From Moniliella sp. 'wahieum' (lineage: Eukaryota > Basidiomycota > Moniliellomycetes > Moniliellales > Moniliellaceae): a stretch of DNA of 64,000 bases. The notes below the pieces were generated by a model that did no database searches, was not told the DNA's origin, and worked only from the letters and a program-made list of their open reading frames with translations. The position numbers and the translations under genes are program-made. The DNA is taken from NCBI GenBank assembly GCA_003971905.1, contig RSEE01000030.1, forward strand, positions 320,001 to 384,000, read 5' to 3'. Below, one piece after another: positions 46,521 through 59,200 of this stretch; the stretch's first letter is position 1; every line of letters starts with the position of its first letter.

Positions 46521-47316
46521 CATCATACATCGTAATGCATAGCTGCACATACGGTTCCAACGCACAATAAAAGCCCACATACATACCCTCCGGTGTTCGT
46601 TCCTTTGGCATCCCGCAGGCTGGCTGGTGCTTAACCCCCTGCCTGCTCCCAGCTTCTCCTGCCCGCATGCTAGCTCATCCGCATGCCACGTACACCCTCC
46701 CAGACGGCAGAGAGTAATATGGTTGGACAAACCACATGTCCTGAACTTAATGGAGAAAAAGAGCGCACAGTTGCCGTTGGTATTGCGGCAAAGAGCTGTG
46801 ATGTCACACTTGAGGATTGGCTCTCAGAATCTCAGACACGGCCGTTTTTGGTGTGGAGCCCCCCAGTGCTTCTCCTGCCATAATGGGGAGTTGCACGATG
46901 TGTGTTGGTACTATGTTCCCTCCGCCATACCGCATCTGGCTGGCCTCGCCGTTGCACTTCCAACGCACGAAAGACGAGAGAGCGCGGAGGGCTGCGGAGA
47001 GGCGCTGTTCAGCTGAACACACACTGGACTTATTTTTTGCTGAACTTTTATATACTGGACTTGCTTGTTTGCTGTGTCTACTGGGAGAAGCAGGTGGCCG
47101 CCATGTTTTCTACGAAAGAGCGATGCAGAAGTGCATCACAGGAGACCCTCAGGCCGGCCTCGACTATCAAGCGAAATCCCGTGAATACTCTCTCCCAATG
47201 TCCTACCACGTAGGCATTCTCCCAAGAAGTTGACGATGATGCTGAAGCTGATAAAGCTGAAGCTGATGAGCATCGTATCATGGTATTACACAGCACAGCA
47301 TAGAGCCCAGCTCTCA

Positions 47317-50300
47317 TCAATTGTGGCTGCGTAGTTGCGCTCCTAAGTGTGTGTCAGTCCACTCGGCCACGACGGCCTGGACGGTGGCCTGCGCCTGTGC
47401 CCACGCGAGCTTATTTGCGCTCCCACCCCCATCTTCATCCCCATCATCAAGCCGGCTAACAGGCGCGCCCACCAGGCCATCACTCCGCTCACCACCTCCA
47501 GCCGCCCTGCCTCCAGCGTCCGCACACAAAAGCCCCCAGATGGCGCACGTCCCCTTCCCGGGGCCCCACATGTGCAAAGGCGGTAACCCAAGCGGTCAAT
47601 CGCGCCCGCAAAGCCGGCACCTCACGCGCACCCTGCAATCCCGGCGCCCCGCTCGGACGGCGATCTGGGACAGAAGGCGAGCTTGCATTCGCTCCGCCAA
47701 CGCCATCCGCTCCTCGCCCCGTGTCAGCTCTCGTTCCACCGCACCAGCCCCGCCGTTCCGCTCGCCCGGGTGGTTGAGCGCTTGGCGGGTCTGTTGTTGC
47801 GCACCTGCCTCCTCCAGCTCCCGCTGCACCCCCACCGGCAGGCTGCGGTACACCTCCACGTCCATCCCCAGCTGCTGCACCACCGCATCAGGCACCGCGC
47901 TGGGCTCAGCCACCCACAGTGCCATTTGGTCCAGGATGGGCTGGTCGATCGGTCGCCTGCCAAAGGGGCGTGGGCTGCGTGGGCTGCGTGGGCTGCGTGG
48001 ACTGCGTGGGCTGCGTAGACTGCGCGGGCTGCGCGGGCTGTGGCTGATACGCGCCGCTCGAGGCGTCCTTGGTCCTCCCCTCCCCCGCGCAGGCTGTGGG
48101 CGAGCAGGCGACCGTCGTTCTGGCCGCGGTGGGGAACTCAGGCCCATATCCCGCAACCCTCGGCCCGGATGGGCGACGGGAGCTCATACAGCGTAGCCAA
48201 ATCGAGTGTCTCGCGGGTCAGCACTGTCGGTGCTGCTTGATCTGTGTCCTCGTCCCTTGGAGGGGCGACGGGGACGAGGCGCTCTTTTCTTCGGCCGCAA
48301 GAGCGCGCGCCAAGGCTTCTTGTTCCCGTGCTCGTGCCACTTGCTTCTGCACCGCCAAGGGCAACACTGCCAGTACCCCTTCGTCCACCTGCGTCGGAAT
48401 CACGTACTGTGTCCCGGTCCGAGTGACAGCGAGCCATCGCCCGACAGGTCCGCCTCCATCGGCAGCGGCGGAGGCGGGGCATGAGCCAATGGCGGAGTTG
48501 GGCGAACAGGCTCAGGAAGCCGGAACCGCCACAATCGGGGGGGTCGGGCGAGGAACGGGTGACATTGATATCTGGGGTATCCTTGGCCCCGAGTGGAGGC
48601 GTGGTTGGGACCGGGGCCGAGGGGGGAGCGTTTTGTTTTTGCGTTCTCCAAGCGGGCGGGCGAGGAAGGGCAAGCGTCGTTGTCCACGTGAAGAGGGGCG
48701 GGTTGAGGATGGTCCGGGGTGAGTTGTTGAACACTGATTCCGATGCCTCGGAGTTCCCGTGGGTCCAGTTGAAGCGCAAGAAGCAACCCCCACGCCGAGC
48801 GCTTGATGGCCATGCGCGTCGCGTGTAGCAACGTTGAGCGAAGCCGACTTGTGGTAGGTATCGCACACACCATGGCCCAGAAACTTGGGTGCCTCCACAG
48901 GTGCCTCGGCTGCTCGTACCATCACGTTGAGCAGCACCTTTCGCCCCACATACCGCGCCCGCTCCATCCGGCCCGCCACTTCGGCAGACAGAGACGCAAC
49001 AAATGTTTCGGCCTCTGTCTCATTGGCAAACCGAATGGCATAGTTGACCGCGGCACCATCGAGTGGCGTACCCGCTCGCCTTCGAGACGGTCCCGCTCCT
49101 TGCCATTCATCTTGGCCCAGTAGCTACCCCCCTTTTCGGGCCCAAACAAGGCACGAAAACTGGCCTCCGTTTGTTCAGTGACCAAGCGCCCAATGACCGA
49201 CGTACCAAACCGGGACCGACAAGCTTCCCTTGCACTCCACCCAACACCATGGAGGTCGTCAATCTCCAATTCTGACAGAAAACCGGCCACCGCCTCAGTT
49301 GGAGATGAAACGATCCACCGGGTTTGGCTCGCCGGGTAGCGAGGCGTGCCAGCAATACATTGGATCCCACCCCAATGCTGGCCTCGGTACGTGTGGCAGT
49401 ACGCACGGCATCCCTCAATGTCTCCGCCAAACAATGCTCCTCAGTCCACTCGGGATGGGTACAAGTGTAATGGGAATACGGCACAAGTAATGCGTGAGGT
49501 CCCTTTGCCTGTTTTGGTTCCGTTGGCTGGGTGCACCCTGTCCTGGGTCCGGAGGAATGCCGGCGTCCGTGTCAATGTCGGTGTCGGCGTCTTTGTTCTT
49601 GCCCTTTCCTTTGCCCCTGGCGTCACTCAGGCTCTCCTGCCGCAACCGGGCCAAGAGAAGACTACATCACCAACGCCTCGTCCACACTCACCGCTTCCAC
49701 GGCATCCGCATGGGCAAGGAGGAAGGTATAAAAGCAAATGCTCGTCGCATTGTACGCATCAAAGTCGTAGGGAATGCACTCGATTCCGGGACAGCGTGCA
49801 CGAGCTTGCCCCAAACTCATCCCGTTGCGCACTCCGTATTTGCGCGCCATGTAGTTGCACGAAGCAATCTCGGACGTGCTCCGCTCCTTGCCCGGCGGAC
49901 CTGCGCATGACACACCACCGCCTTGTCCCGCAACGCGGGCTTGTCCCGGACCCCAACACTCACAAAAAAACAATCAAACTACACCCCGCACCAGGTCAGC
50001 TCGCCTCGCCCAGCATCCGCCACAACCGGCTCATAGGACGAGGGGAAAGAGAGGGGGGGACGTACATCAATGTGCTGATCACCCTCCTTTTCCAGATGGT
50101 AAGTCTCTGTTGCCATGGACCGGCCTGCCGCACGACACGCCTCGGCTACCATATCTTTCATTTCGCTTTTCCACGTGCTCAGGTGGTGCAGTCGGCTCTT
50201 GGCAAAGAACCCCTGGAGAAAGCCACCACTGGCCGCGGTATTGCGCTCGCGCCAGCTGGGCGAAGCCATGAGACGTGCCGCATGGGCGTTGGGTGAAGCG

Positions 50301-51634
50301 CCAGCGTACCCCATAAGCTCGACAGGTGGGGGCGGCGCTGTTCCTCTCCAGACAGTGGGGACGAAGGGGAAGGAGGCGAGGGCAGGCTGGGTCCCAGTCG
50401 GCTCTGGTGGAACAGGAGGCTCCCTTTGTTCTGGGAGCGGGGAGGAAGAGGAGGAAGAGAAACACGATCATGCTGCGTCTTCTCCTCCTGTGGGACGGGG
50501 ACAGGCGGCAACGCGGCACGGCCTGGGGGCGTGGAAGCAATTGACACGATCCTCTCCGTCTGAACTGCACGCGAAGGCGTACTGGATAATGGGAGCGTCC
50601 GGGGCTGGGGTACGCGTTGGATGTAGGTGTACTGGACCGGGTGGCAACACTGTAGAAGGTAGGGTGGGAGATGAGGGAGGCAAAAAGGATATGTTCCCTT
50701 GGCCAGTCGACCGGCCCCATGGTGTGGGAGCGACAGCGGGAAGAGGGGGCGGAAGGAAGGTTCGGGAAGACGTGCCTAACAATGTAGATCCTTCCCCTAT
50801 GGATGAGGTGTGTGGATCAAACGAGGCCGGGGCAAGGACGGTCGAACTTCCAGCAGAGGTGTGGGAAGATAGGGAGCGGTTGTCCTGGCTTTGCAGTTGT
50901 CCAGCGCGCTTGTGGCGCAAGCGTGCAAGCCATTGAGAGCCCTGCTGTGACGACTGGGACGATTGTGTCTGTTGAACAAGAGCAGGTGGCGGGAAGGAAG
51001 CAATAGGTCCCAGGCGGTAGTTACGCCAATCTTGCCGCACCCCACGGGCAACCGAGTCAAGGATCCAGTGCTCTGTCACGACACGGTAGTCGCGCAGCTC
51101 GACTCGTTTCTTGGGAGTCAGGTTGGAGGCGACAATGTGTGTGATCTGGCTTTTGCGGTCTAGAAAAGTGTAAAAGGTGCCGCCATGAAGGACAATAAGC
51201 CGGCGTAGCTCGAGGAAAGGGGCCGCCTGGGTCAGGCCGTCGACATAGATGTGGCAAGCGTTGAAAACGGGTGGGTGGGCGGGGTGAAGTCTGTCCTGGG
51301 TGGCGTTACCCGACTCGTTCCCATCCCCGTACTCTTGTTCCTGCTGGATCAGCGCGGCCTGCTGGACTTGGAGCTTGGCGCGCTTGTGCTGCACAAAGGC
51401 GCGGAAGTCGCCAAAGTCAATGGGCGCATACGCGGGGGCAGCGAGGTATTCTGGCGGGGGGGGTCGGGGGGTGGCGGGTGCTTGCCGAGGGCCGTGCCGG
51501 AGGGGGATCTGGGGTTGAGGTTGAGGCTGAGGTTGAGGTTGAGGTTGATGTTGATGTTGAGGTTGAGGTTGAGGTTTGGCTGCGGGTATCTTTTTCGCTC
51601 CAGGGGAGGTCGGGACGGTCATGGCGGTGGGCAT
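47317..51634 (-). CDS. REV1: REV1, Y-family DNA repair polymerase (deoxycytidyl transferase)
   Basis: Translesion synthesis scaffold and dCMP transferase. It starts at ATG 51634 (MPTAMTVPTSPGAKK) with a Pro/Gln repeat coded by GGTTGA-type hexamers. The BRCT domain is NACHIYVDGLTQAAPFLELR, LIVLHGGTFYTFLDRKSQIT and HIVASNLTPKKRVELRDYRV. Next are FAKSRLHHLSTWKSEMKDMV and an intron at 49979-50065 (87 bases, GTACGT donor). The polymerase palm has HIDFDCFFVSVG, then ASCNYMARKYGVRNGMSLGQ and AVEAVSVDEAL with catalytic acids. Further are VGSNVLLARLATRRAKPGG, DDLHGVGWSAREACRSRFG, GRKVLLNVMVRAAEAPVEAP and ELRGIGISVQQL. Two ubiquitin-binding motifs follow (DEGVLAVLPLAVQKQV, and VEVYRSLPVGVQRELEE), then a C-terminal domain ending HLGAQLRSHN. 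Frames change repeatedly. A 9-base repeat at about 47968-48035 separates the two ubiquitin-binding motifs. Confidence 0.95.
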
Positions 51635-51967
51635 CGCGGTGCTTCCGGACGGCTGGCCACCACGGAGATGGTTGGTGGTGGCGACGCGACGCGCACTCGT
51701 GTGCTGTACTGTAAACTTTCAGACAGGCGGTGTTTAATAAGCCGCGTCAGCCTGAACGTTCAGTTGAACGTTGAACACGCTCAGCCCATGCCGACGGCGA
51801 GAGCTGTGTTGCGATCGTTTGGTCGAGGCCATCCATCCCATCTGCCCTGCTCGCTCGCGCCCCCCGCCTCTTTGTCAGCTGAGCAGTGGCTGCGCACATT
51901 CTGCTTGCCGTGCTTGCCGTGCCTTGCCCCGTATCCCCCCGGTCGCCCCTCGCCCCCCGCCGCTGCC
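51635..51967. promoter_or_regulatory. Divergent REV1/MED31 promoter
   Basis: A 333-base spacer between opposite starts. It contains the perfect palindrome CTGAACGTTCAG at 51752-51763 followed directly by TTGAACGTTGAAC, making a double AACGTT site. The MED31 side ends in a C-rich leader. Confidence 0.6.
51752..51763. promoter_or_regulatory. Perfect 12-base palindrome CTGAACGTTCAG
   Basis: Identical to the palindrome at 22658-22669 upstream of the GATA factor. A second AACGTT copy lies 8 bases further on. Candidate regulatory site. Confidence 0.55.
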
Positions 51968-52438
51968 ATGGATCCGTACTACCGCGCCCGCAACCAGCAG
52001 CACTTTGCGTCCCAGCCTCGACTTTGTGTCGCGCTGGCCAACCCAGCCTACATTGCCCATCTCGCCCAGCAGGGCTTTCTCCGCGACACCCGCTTCGTCC
52101 GCTACCCGCCCCACCTGGACACCACGTGGCACACCCCGGAGTATGCGCGTTTCGTGCGCTACCCCTACGCTCTCTTGTTCCTCTCTGCGCTCCAAACCCA
52201 GAGTTCCGCGCTGCCGCTGAGCGCGAGGGCTGGGCCGCCATGGCCCGCAGCCAGATGCTGGCCACTGGGCCGTATGGTTCGTTCCTGTCTCCCCCTTGCG
52301 CCCACCGCCCCTGCTTGCTGACCCTAGCCGCCGCTCCTGTTGCCCCTGCACAGGCGCATGCCGGCGGAAGAAGACCAGCCCGAGGGGTCGTCGGCGCCGC
52401 CGCCTGCCCTCGTCCCACCGGCGCCTAGTGAACACTGA
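51968..52438 (+). CDS. MED31: Mediator complex subunit 31 (Soh1)
   Basis: Small Mediator middle-module subunit linking regulators to RNA polymerase II. It starts at ATG 51968 (MDPYYRARNQQHFAS). The MED31 core reads ALANPAYIAHLAQQGFLRDT, RFVRYPPHLDTTWHTPEYAR, FVRYPYALLFLSALQ, then PEFRAAAEREGWAAMARSQM. A frame wobble at about 52014-52035 hides the usual LDFV that precedes the core, and another lies at about 52195. An intron at 52272-52353 (82 bases, GTATGG donor, CACAG acceptor) joins ATGP in phase to RMPAEEDQPEGSSAPPPALV and PPAPSEH, stop TGA 52436-52438. It is divergent from REV1. Confidence 0.92.
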
Positions 52439-53778
52439 GCTGAGTCTCACGTGCTGGGCGCGAATGCTGATGAGCTTCATCGCTGCGCGCAGCCCAAGGG
52501 CCTGGCGTCGGGCGCTATCGGGCCGAGCGTTGTGGTAGATGGATGCCGGTCTAATAGGATGGTCACCAACAATCGATAACCCGAACGGCGCTCCGAGCCC
52601 AAACCCGGTCTTCCCGCCTTCCGCGCTCTTGCACATGTGATGGCAGCACGTGGGGGGCGCGCCAAGGCACTGCGACTCAGGCGTCGTACTCACTAACACG
52701 CCGTCCGTCGCACACCCGTCCGCTGTGCGCCAGCACGGGTGACGCTCACCCATGTCGGCCGAGTAGGGAATATCGGCCGGGGCTCAACTCACTAATTCAT
52801 CAGTGAGCGATCCCAGAAGCGTCGCAGCCAAGGCTGAAGCTGGGCACGGGAAGGTTAGCCCAGCATTGGCCTGTCTTCTACTCTGCGTCTCGGCCGCTCA
52901 TGGCCAGCAGCCGTCGCATGCTTGCTGACTCACGTGTTCCTTGCCTCCCTCAGGCCCCAGGCCGCACTAGTCACTACCTCACGCCGCTCCCTCTCTGGCC
53001 CCTCCCGCCCCCTCCCCTGCTCCTCCCCCGCCTCTCCACCCCTCAGCCTCGCCACTGCCACGCTGCCGGTGGCTCTCCCCGCGGTGCCGAGACATGGAAG
53101 CCGCCTGTCATGCTGTCAGAAGCTCAGCGCTGAGTCGCAGCAGCATGCTGGGGTGCCTCGACCTGAGGTCAGGTGCCTCTCTTGCCCAATCCTTTGCCCT
53201 GTCGTCATGTCGCCCTCACTGGCCACGCCGCAGAGCATCTACCAGCTAGCAGGATGAATTCATATTGGCCTTGAAGCTTGAAGCTTGAAGCTTGAATATT
53301 GAGTAGCTAGAAACTTGATCGACTTGATGTTGGACCCACTCTCGTGGGTCCTCGTCACCGGCCACTCTCGCTTCCCACAATCTTCGGCTATTTCTCTCTG
53401 GGCGCCTAGCGGAGGGGCTGGAGTGCAACTGCCCCTCTCTCCCCCCCCACCCTTGTTCCTGTCCATGGCCCAGGGAAAAAGCATGATGCATGAGGCGTGG
53501 CCATTGCTACTGTCACACTGCGCCCTCGGCGCCGGTCACATACACACCTTGCGCCCAGGCAGAGCAAAGCTCCTGCAACTGTCACTGTTGTCACTACAAT
53601 CCTCGCTGAGACAGTCTCCCGCGGCTCAGTCTAGGTCTGTGCCATAGTCATGGTTCCTTGAAGGGTAATGTAGGTTTTGAAGTACCTTTTCGTGCGCCAG
53701 GTCTTTGCTCCCAACAAAAGTCTCTGCTCCTCTTGGCACAACCACACCACCATTGCCATTTCCACTCCTCTGCAGGTC
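52439..53778. other. 1.3 kb intergenic region
   Basis: Holds the MED31 3' region and the upstream region of the next gene. It includes a CTTGAAG heptamer array (53270-53296). 52970-53060 is C/T-rich (CTCCCGCCCCCTCCCC-like). No gene is supported. Confidence 0.45.
53270..53296. repeat. Heptamer array (CTTGAAG), 3.9 units
   Basis: The longest AAGCTT-type array in the window, three full units and most of a fourth. Confidence 0.95.
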
Positions 53779-55726
53779 ATGGAGAATCTTTGGCCTTTGG
53801 CAGGTACGCCTCTCCTCCCTCCAGGGAGCACGACGGGTGCAGAGGGTGAGGCGAGCTGTGTCCTCTCTCCTTGCGAGAATAACGCTGCTTTCGCCACCCC
53901 CTCCTTTCATCTTGGGCTCAACGGTGAAGACCCTCTTGGATCGCTGCACACCCGTCGCACCCAGACCCCTATCTTTCATGGCCTTAGCGTCACCTGTTCC
54001 ATCGGCAGAGCTCTGGGACCCCAACAATGCCTTGGCCACGGGTGGGTTTCCGTCTCTTTCTCCTCTCTTTCAGCAGGAGCCACTTCAAGAGGTCGGAGGC
54101 ATCATGCCCTTCTCATCCGTCGAGAAGGAACAATTTCCTTCTCTCAGTGTCGGCTTAAGCCCTCCGAACTCGGCGACTTTGAAACTGTTTCCCCCGACAT
54201 CATCCGTTGGTCTCCCCTGCCTCCTATGCCGTGCAAGCTCCGCGCTCCCACCGATCGCACTTTACTCTCCCCACATTCCATCCCTATGATCACAAGGGCG
54301 CTCGGCGCCCCAAGTCTGCCTCGCCCTTTTCTCGGGTGATTGAATTGGCAGAGGGAAACCAACCGCTACAACCCCGAAATGCAGCCCCTCTTGGCGAAGC
54401 AAGTTCAAGTTCCTCGCCCGCCACCTTCGTCGGGCTGGACACTGCAGAGTCCCACATCGTTTCCGTCGATGTGCCGTTTCCCCTCTCGGCTGCTGATTCA
54501 AGAACCGCATTTGGGCCCGCCTCCGTACCTGTTGCGCTTGCCCCTACACTTGATATCGCAACCCTGCCGCTACCCCTGGCTGCCAAGTTGCCCTGTCCTC
54601 CTCCCAGGTCCCGCTGAAGGTACGAAGGACCCAAACACGTACAAACCTGGCACCAGTACTCGCGGCAATGGCTCAGTGCGTCCTCCTCCCTCCATCCAGG
54701 TAACTAGAAAGATGCAGAATATACTAACGTTTGTGTGGGCAATTCAAAAGGCGCTTATCAGTGACGCTGTCCCTCTGCTGCAAAACGGGGTACACTATAA
54801 CCTAGGGATCACAGAATTGAGTGATACATTCGTCAAGGTGTATTACACGGACGATGGGTGTGAGCCGCGTCTGGAGAACGGAATCAGTGACGACCCGTCA
54901 ATGGGTAAAGTCTACCTTGCCCCTGTGCCGTCGCGACGGGTACACTTTGCCCAGCAGCAACTCGACAATTTGTTGAGAACACTGCTCTTCTGTCGGGGGG
55001 CAAGCAAGGATTTGTGTTGGAGGACGTGTCGGATTGGGAAGAGCTAAAGGAAGAGTTGACGGCTTCTGGACCGTTCAAGACGGACCGTATTTGGGAAAAA
55101 GTGGTGGTCGCTAAGAAACGATGGGATGAGCAGAAGAATACTCATCGTGTCTGACCTGCTGCCGCTCGCGCGACTCGGCACCGTTGGTGGCGCATTCTTC
55201 CTCCTCTCCGACCGCATCTGCACCGCTCACGTCGTCGGCTCGGATCCTTCCCGATCTACGCCGCTTCCCTCGTGCCTGGGAGCACCGTGGGCAACACACT
55301 TGCCTTCAACTCTGCATCCTCCTGCCCGTCACGTACTGGTGCTCGGTATGAGGAACAGAGGGCCTACAGGCCTCAACTTGCCTCTTCTCCGAGCGTTGGC
55401 TGAGCGGTGTACCTGCCGTACCCGTGTCACGGCCAAGGTGCGTACGGACCGGCGTGGGGTCTTGGTTTCCGTCACAGATCGGCAGGTAGGATGTGCACCG
55501 CGCCCACGGATCGCAAACAGAGAGCCATGGTAAGCAAGTTTGTGCATCAGTTGGCCGCCGATCAACTCGATCTCGCCGAAGTCCAAGCCGTCATCAAGGT
55601 CATCCTTTCTTCCCCGCTGCTCTCGGCCATGACCGGCACTACTACTCGGAGTGGCTCTCGTCTTCCCGCTATGCGCAAGTCCTACGTGCAGCGCAGGTGC
55701 GCAAACAACACACTGCTAGCGCCTGA
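53779..55726 (+). CDS. Unrecognised protein with Ser/Pro-rich N-terminus and charged C-terminal part
   Basis: Not recognised. The start at ATG 53779 (MENLWPLAGTPLLPPGSTT) is a guess; an acceptor-like CTGCAG just before it may mean an upstream exon. The reading moves through PSAELWDPNNALATGGFPSL, PSELGDFETVSPDIIRWSPL, RRPKSASPFSRVIELAEGNQ, MQNILTFVWAIQKALISDAV, LLQNGVHYNLGITELSDTFV, KVYYTDDGCEPRLENGISDD and GKQGFVLEDVSDWEELKEEL, then FKTDRIWEKVVVAKKRWDEQ. After a possible stop at 55153 protein-like sequence continues in other frames (YLPYPCHGQGAYGPAWGLGF, SKFVHQLAADQLDLAEVQAV, HYYSEWLSSSRYAQVLRAAQ) to TGA 55724-55726. It could be one gene or two. It is convergent with the next large gene. Confidence 0.55.
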
Positions 55727-56285
55727 TCTCATACCGACATTATAGACCATCGAATCGTGCACTTACAAACGGGCAACATGGTACCCCAAATTCTCATTCT
55801 CCAAGTCGCATCTCCATCATCGATAGCTGTTGGGACGGCGAGGGGCGATGCTCTTCTTTCCGCTCTTATAGGTCCCTTCGTCTGTAGTGCTCGTCCTTCT
55901 CATTAGCTCTCTCCTCGCATATACTCTCCCATCAAAATGCTTTGGATGTTTGCCCACGGCAACGGCCCTCTCTCTCTCCTTCCGTTGGTCCCACCGTACT
56001 ATGCGCGCATACACGTATACACGCAGAACAAACGTGAAAGACAAACATCTACTTCTCTCAGGCACGTTGGATTTTTGATTCAACTTTTGCCATGGGCGTC
56101 CTCAAAGTGGCGTGTGTGCAATTTATGAGGGGGATAAATAGTTCTACAAATAGTATTAGTCTTTGTGCTGAGTGTTATTGCTCTAGGCCACGTATGTCTT
56201 CTGCCCACGGTCGGGATGGGTGGCCCGACTTCGGAAGCGACAACGGATCGTAACTGAAAATGCCTCTGCGAGGAAGTGTGTACAT
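55727..56285. other. Convergent 3' spacer
   Basis: 559 bases between two convergent coding regions, A/T-richer near 56090-56170. Nothing recognised. Confidence 0.4.
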
Positions 56286-59200
56286 TCAATTTCCTGGCTG
56301 GTGCAACACCGTCGACTCCGCTGCATAAGCGGCAAGCCCATCGACCCTCATCCCTCCTTCCTGCGCCTGAGAAGGCTCGGTCCTCTCCATCGCGCCAAAT
56401 GCCTTTAGACGGAGACGGGCCTGGGCCTTATCCTCCTCCGGCGCCGATACGTCAGCAAGGATCTTTTGGGCCCGTTCAATCTCTTGGTCACGTTGGCGCT
56501 GCTGAGCGGTCTGCCGCTTGCGCATATCCTCTTCGAGTAACCGCTGGGAATGCTGCTGATATGCCAGCGCCGACGCGGTCTGGCGTGCCGTCTCCCCTTT
56601 CCCTTTCACCAGGGCCTGGAGAGCTTGGATCTGCTGAGAAGTTCGGCAGCCGCCTTTGTTTCGATGCCATCACCGTCGCGTGGTTCCGGTTCAACTCTGC
56701 CAGCTTGGCGAAATGGGTAGAACGAAGACTAGGCCCCTCGTTACGGATGGCCTCCAGCTCATTCTTGGCCCGGACCAAGCGCTTCTCCGTTCGAGCCACT
56801 TTGGCTTCGACTTGTTCAATTTCACGCAAGCCGGCGTGGCGGTCGTGTGTTGACGGAGTGTCTCTTCCTGGCCTCGCAGGGACGCTTGCATCTTAGGCAC
56901 CTTTCCCTCGGCTGTTGTAGCCACCTTGCTTTCCTTCTCGTACACAGACCACATTTGCGCCAACTGGGAGGGGGAACAGTCGAACTCGGATGGCTCGAAC
57001 AGGTTACCACGGTTATCCACCTGATGGCCGTCGCAATCGAACCATGGCGAAAGACGAATATCGTTGAGAAGCAAGTGGCTCACGAGTGGGTCTGCCCGTA
57101 CGACCAAAATCTCCCTCTCCGAGTCATTCACATGCACCGAGAGCAACACCTTATCTCTTGAACCGTCGAGCGCAACGTTAGCACTGCTTTGGGGCGATTG
57201 AACCATCCCAAATCGCAGACCCAGTCACTCTTGGTACGTAAAAGTGCATCCGGAGGGGGCGAGGTACCCAAGATGAGACTTGACAGTTGGCTCTTCAGAA
57301 AAGAAGGCACTTGCGCCGCCTTGTCCACCCGGTCGGCAATGAAGTGTCGTGCAACTTGGGAAGATTGGCTATATAGGCGTTTCGAAGAATTGAGACGGTA
57401 GGGAAGAAGGGCCGTCGGCATTGGAAAGACAGGGGGGAGGGATGCCGCTGCAAATCAACGTCAGTATATCATGGGCGGGCCAGAATGGGAAGAGGCAAAA
57501 CTCACGTGGCCGAAGAAGTGCAGCCTGCTCTTGTTGTCCTTTTAGTACCAAATCCAGCTCGTCTCCACTCTCCAATCCCTCAGCGAGTGCCTGGGAATCA
57601 AAGCCATCAGGTACCCTGAGGAGGGATATCTTAGTCTCGGGCGAAGGCGTAGGTAAGATCCAGGTACCCACACGGGGGTACATTCACTGGTCTTCCCGCA
57701 TATGGCGCACCAGTGTGAGCAACCGGTGGGTCGGCAACACCAGGAAAGGTAGGATCGAATGTAAATTTGCCCGCAGAGGGTATAAATATATCCGACCAAG
57801 TAAGCTTCCGAACTAGCTGGGCCACAGACGAAGAGTCCGCGTCCTTGCGGAACTTTAGGTGTTGTTCTAGCGGCGTGGTCTTGTGGGTCTCATTCCAACT
57901 CACCAGTTTCGGAGAGCGAGAAGGTTTGGGGCATTGGGGGGATCAACAGGCGTAGATGAGCCTGTCGATGGGTGGGGGTCTAGGGGAATGAGATGCCCCA
58001 TTCTGAGTTGCCAGGTTTGGCACCTTCGGTGGCGCTGTGGCGGAGGCCAAATTCGTCCCCGGATGGGAGACAGTGCTGTTCTGGGCTTTGGTTGGTGGGG
58101 CTGAGACTGAACCGGCAGAGCTGGAGGAAGCTGCTCCTTCAGACCTTGAGGCACCAGTCTTGGCGGGGGGTGGGATTGCCGATGAAATCTGAGGTTTAAT
58201 ATCCAAATGTGTAGAGGATGGCCTCGGTTTCACAGACCGCGAGTCGCTAGTTTCTTGCTGCTGAGGCCGCTGGCAAGATGGGTTTGACATCCCGTGATGC
58301 AGTAGCTTGATTCGCGTTCTGAAGCGTAGGGCGAGCTTGGGCACGGAGGCTGCCAGTGAAGTCTTGTCTGTGGTGGGTGTGGGCTTGATATCCGAGGGCT
58401 GAGCTGAAGGCCCTGCAAGTACAAGCTTTGAGCTCAATCCTCCGGTTGAGTGGCGGGCTGCTGGCTTAGCAGATGTGGCAGGTGGTGGGCCAGAAACACG
58501 TGCCGCCTCCGACGTGCTCATGGAGGCACGCTGATGAGTAGGATTAGAGCTAGAAGCTGGTGCGAGGGGTGAGGGTAGAACTTTCTTCTGGAGGTCGGGT
58601 GGACGGAGGGAAGGGTGTTTCCTTTCGTAGAATGGGGGAGTGAAGGGCCAGACCGATTTAGTGTACCTGATCCCAAAGATCGACGAGTGCCGGGAACCTC
58701 GACGTGAGGGCGGTTGACAGGGGCCGTCCGATTGATTTGCCGTTTAGGGATAAACGCAGCAGCCCGAGCGGGGTTCGTATAGGGCTTACGGGGCGGAAGA
58801 TCCTGGTTTGAATTTGACGAGGACTGCTCTGTTGCCACGGGAGGACGTGTTGGGGGAGGGACTGTTTTGTCTTTACCAGCGGCCGGATTGGATGAGGGCT
58901 GCCCCGCCGCCACGGGAGGGCGGGATGGGGGAGGGGCGGGCCCTTTATCTTTCGCAGGGGTTGGATTGGACGAGGGCTGCTCCGCCGTCACGGGAGGGTG
59001 TGGTGAGGGGGGTGCGACTGCTTTGTCTTTTTTCCGTATGGGTGGCTCTAGGCTGGCGCCACCATTCGAGGAGCTGGGCTCAGACGAGCGAGGAGGGACA
59101 GTCGCAGCCAAAGGCGTGGCACTTGGCCGTGGGTGGTCCGGAGCTGTACTGCTTCGAGTTGGTTGGGTTGGCGGCTCGGTGTTGGGCGTCGATGACGGCC

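Larger units (their letters stand above)
44836..47316. other. 2.5 kb intergenic region with CATCATG arrays
   Basis: Between the start of the Zn2Cys6 gene and the stop of REV1. The first 900 bases are GC-rich and purine-rich (promoter side), with TCAACGTTGA at 45121-45130. CACATGTGACAT words occur near 46109-46135. Two CATCATG arrays lie at 46458-46480 and 46507-46520, and an AAGCTT element at 46284-46293. Open frames here (for example 45504-45812 minus, 46817-47233 plus) have no recognisable domain and are not called. Confidence 0.45.
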
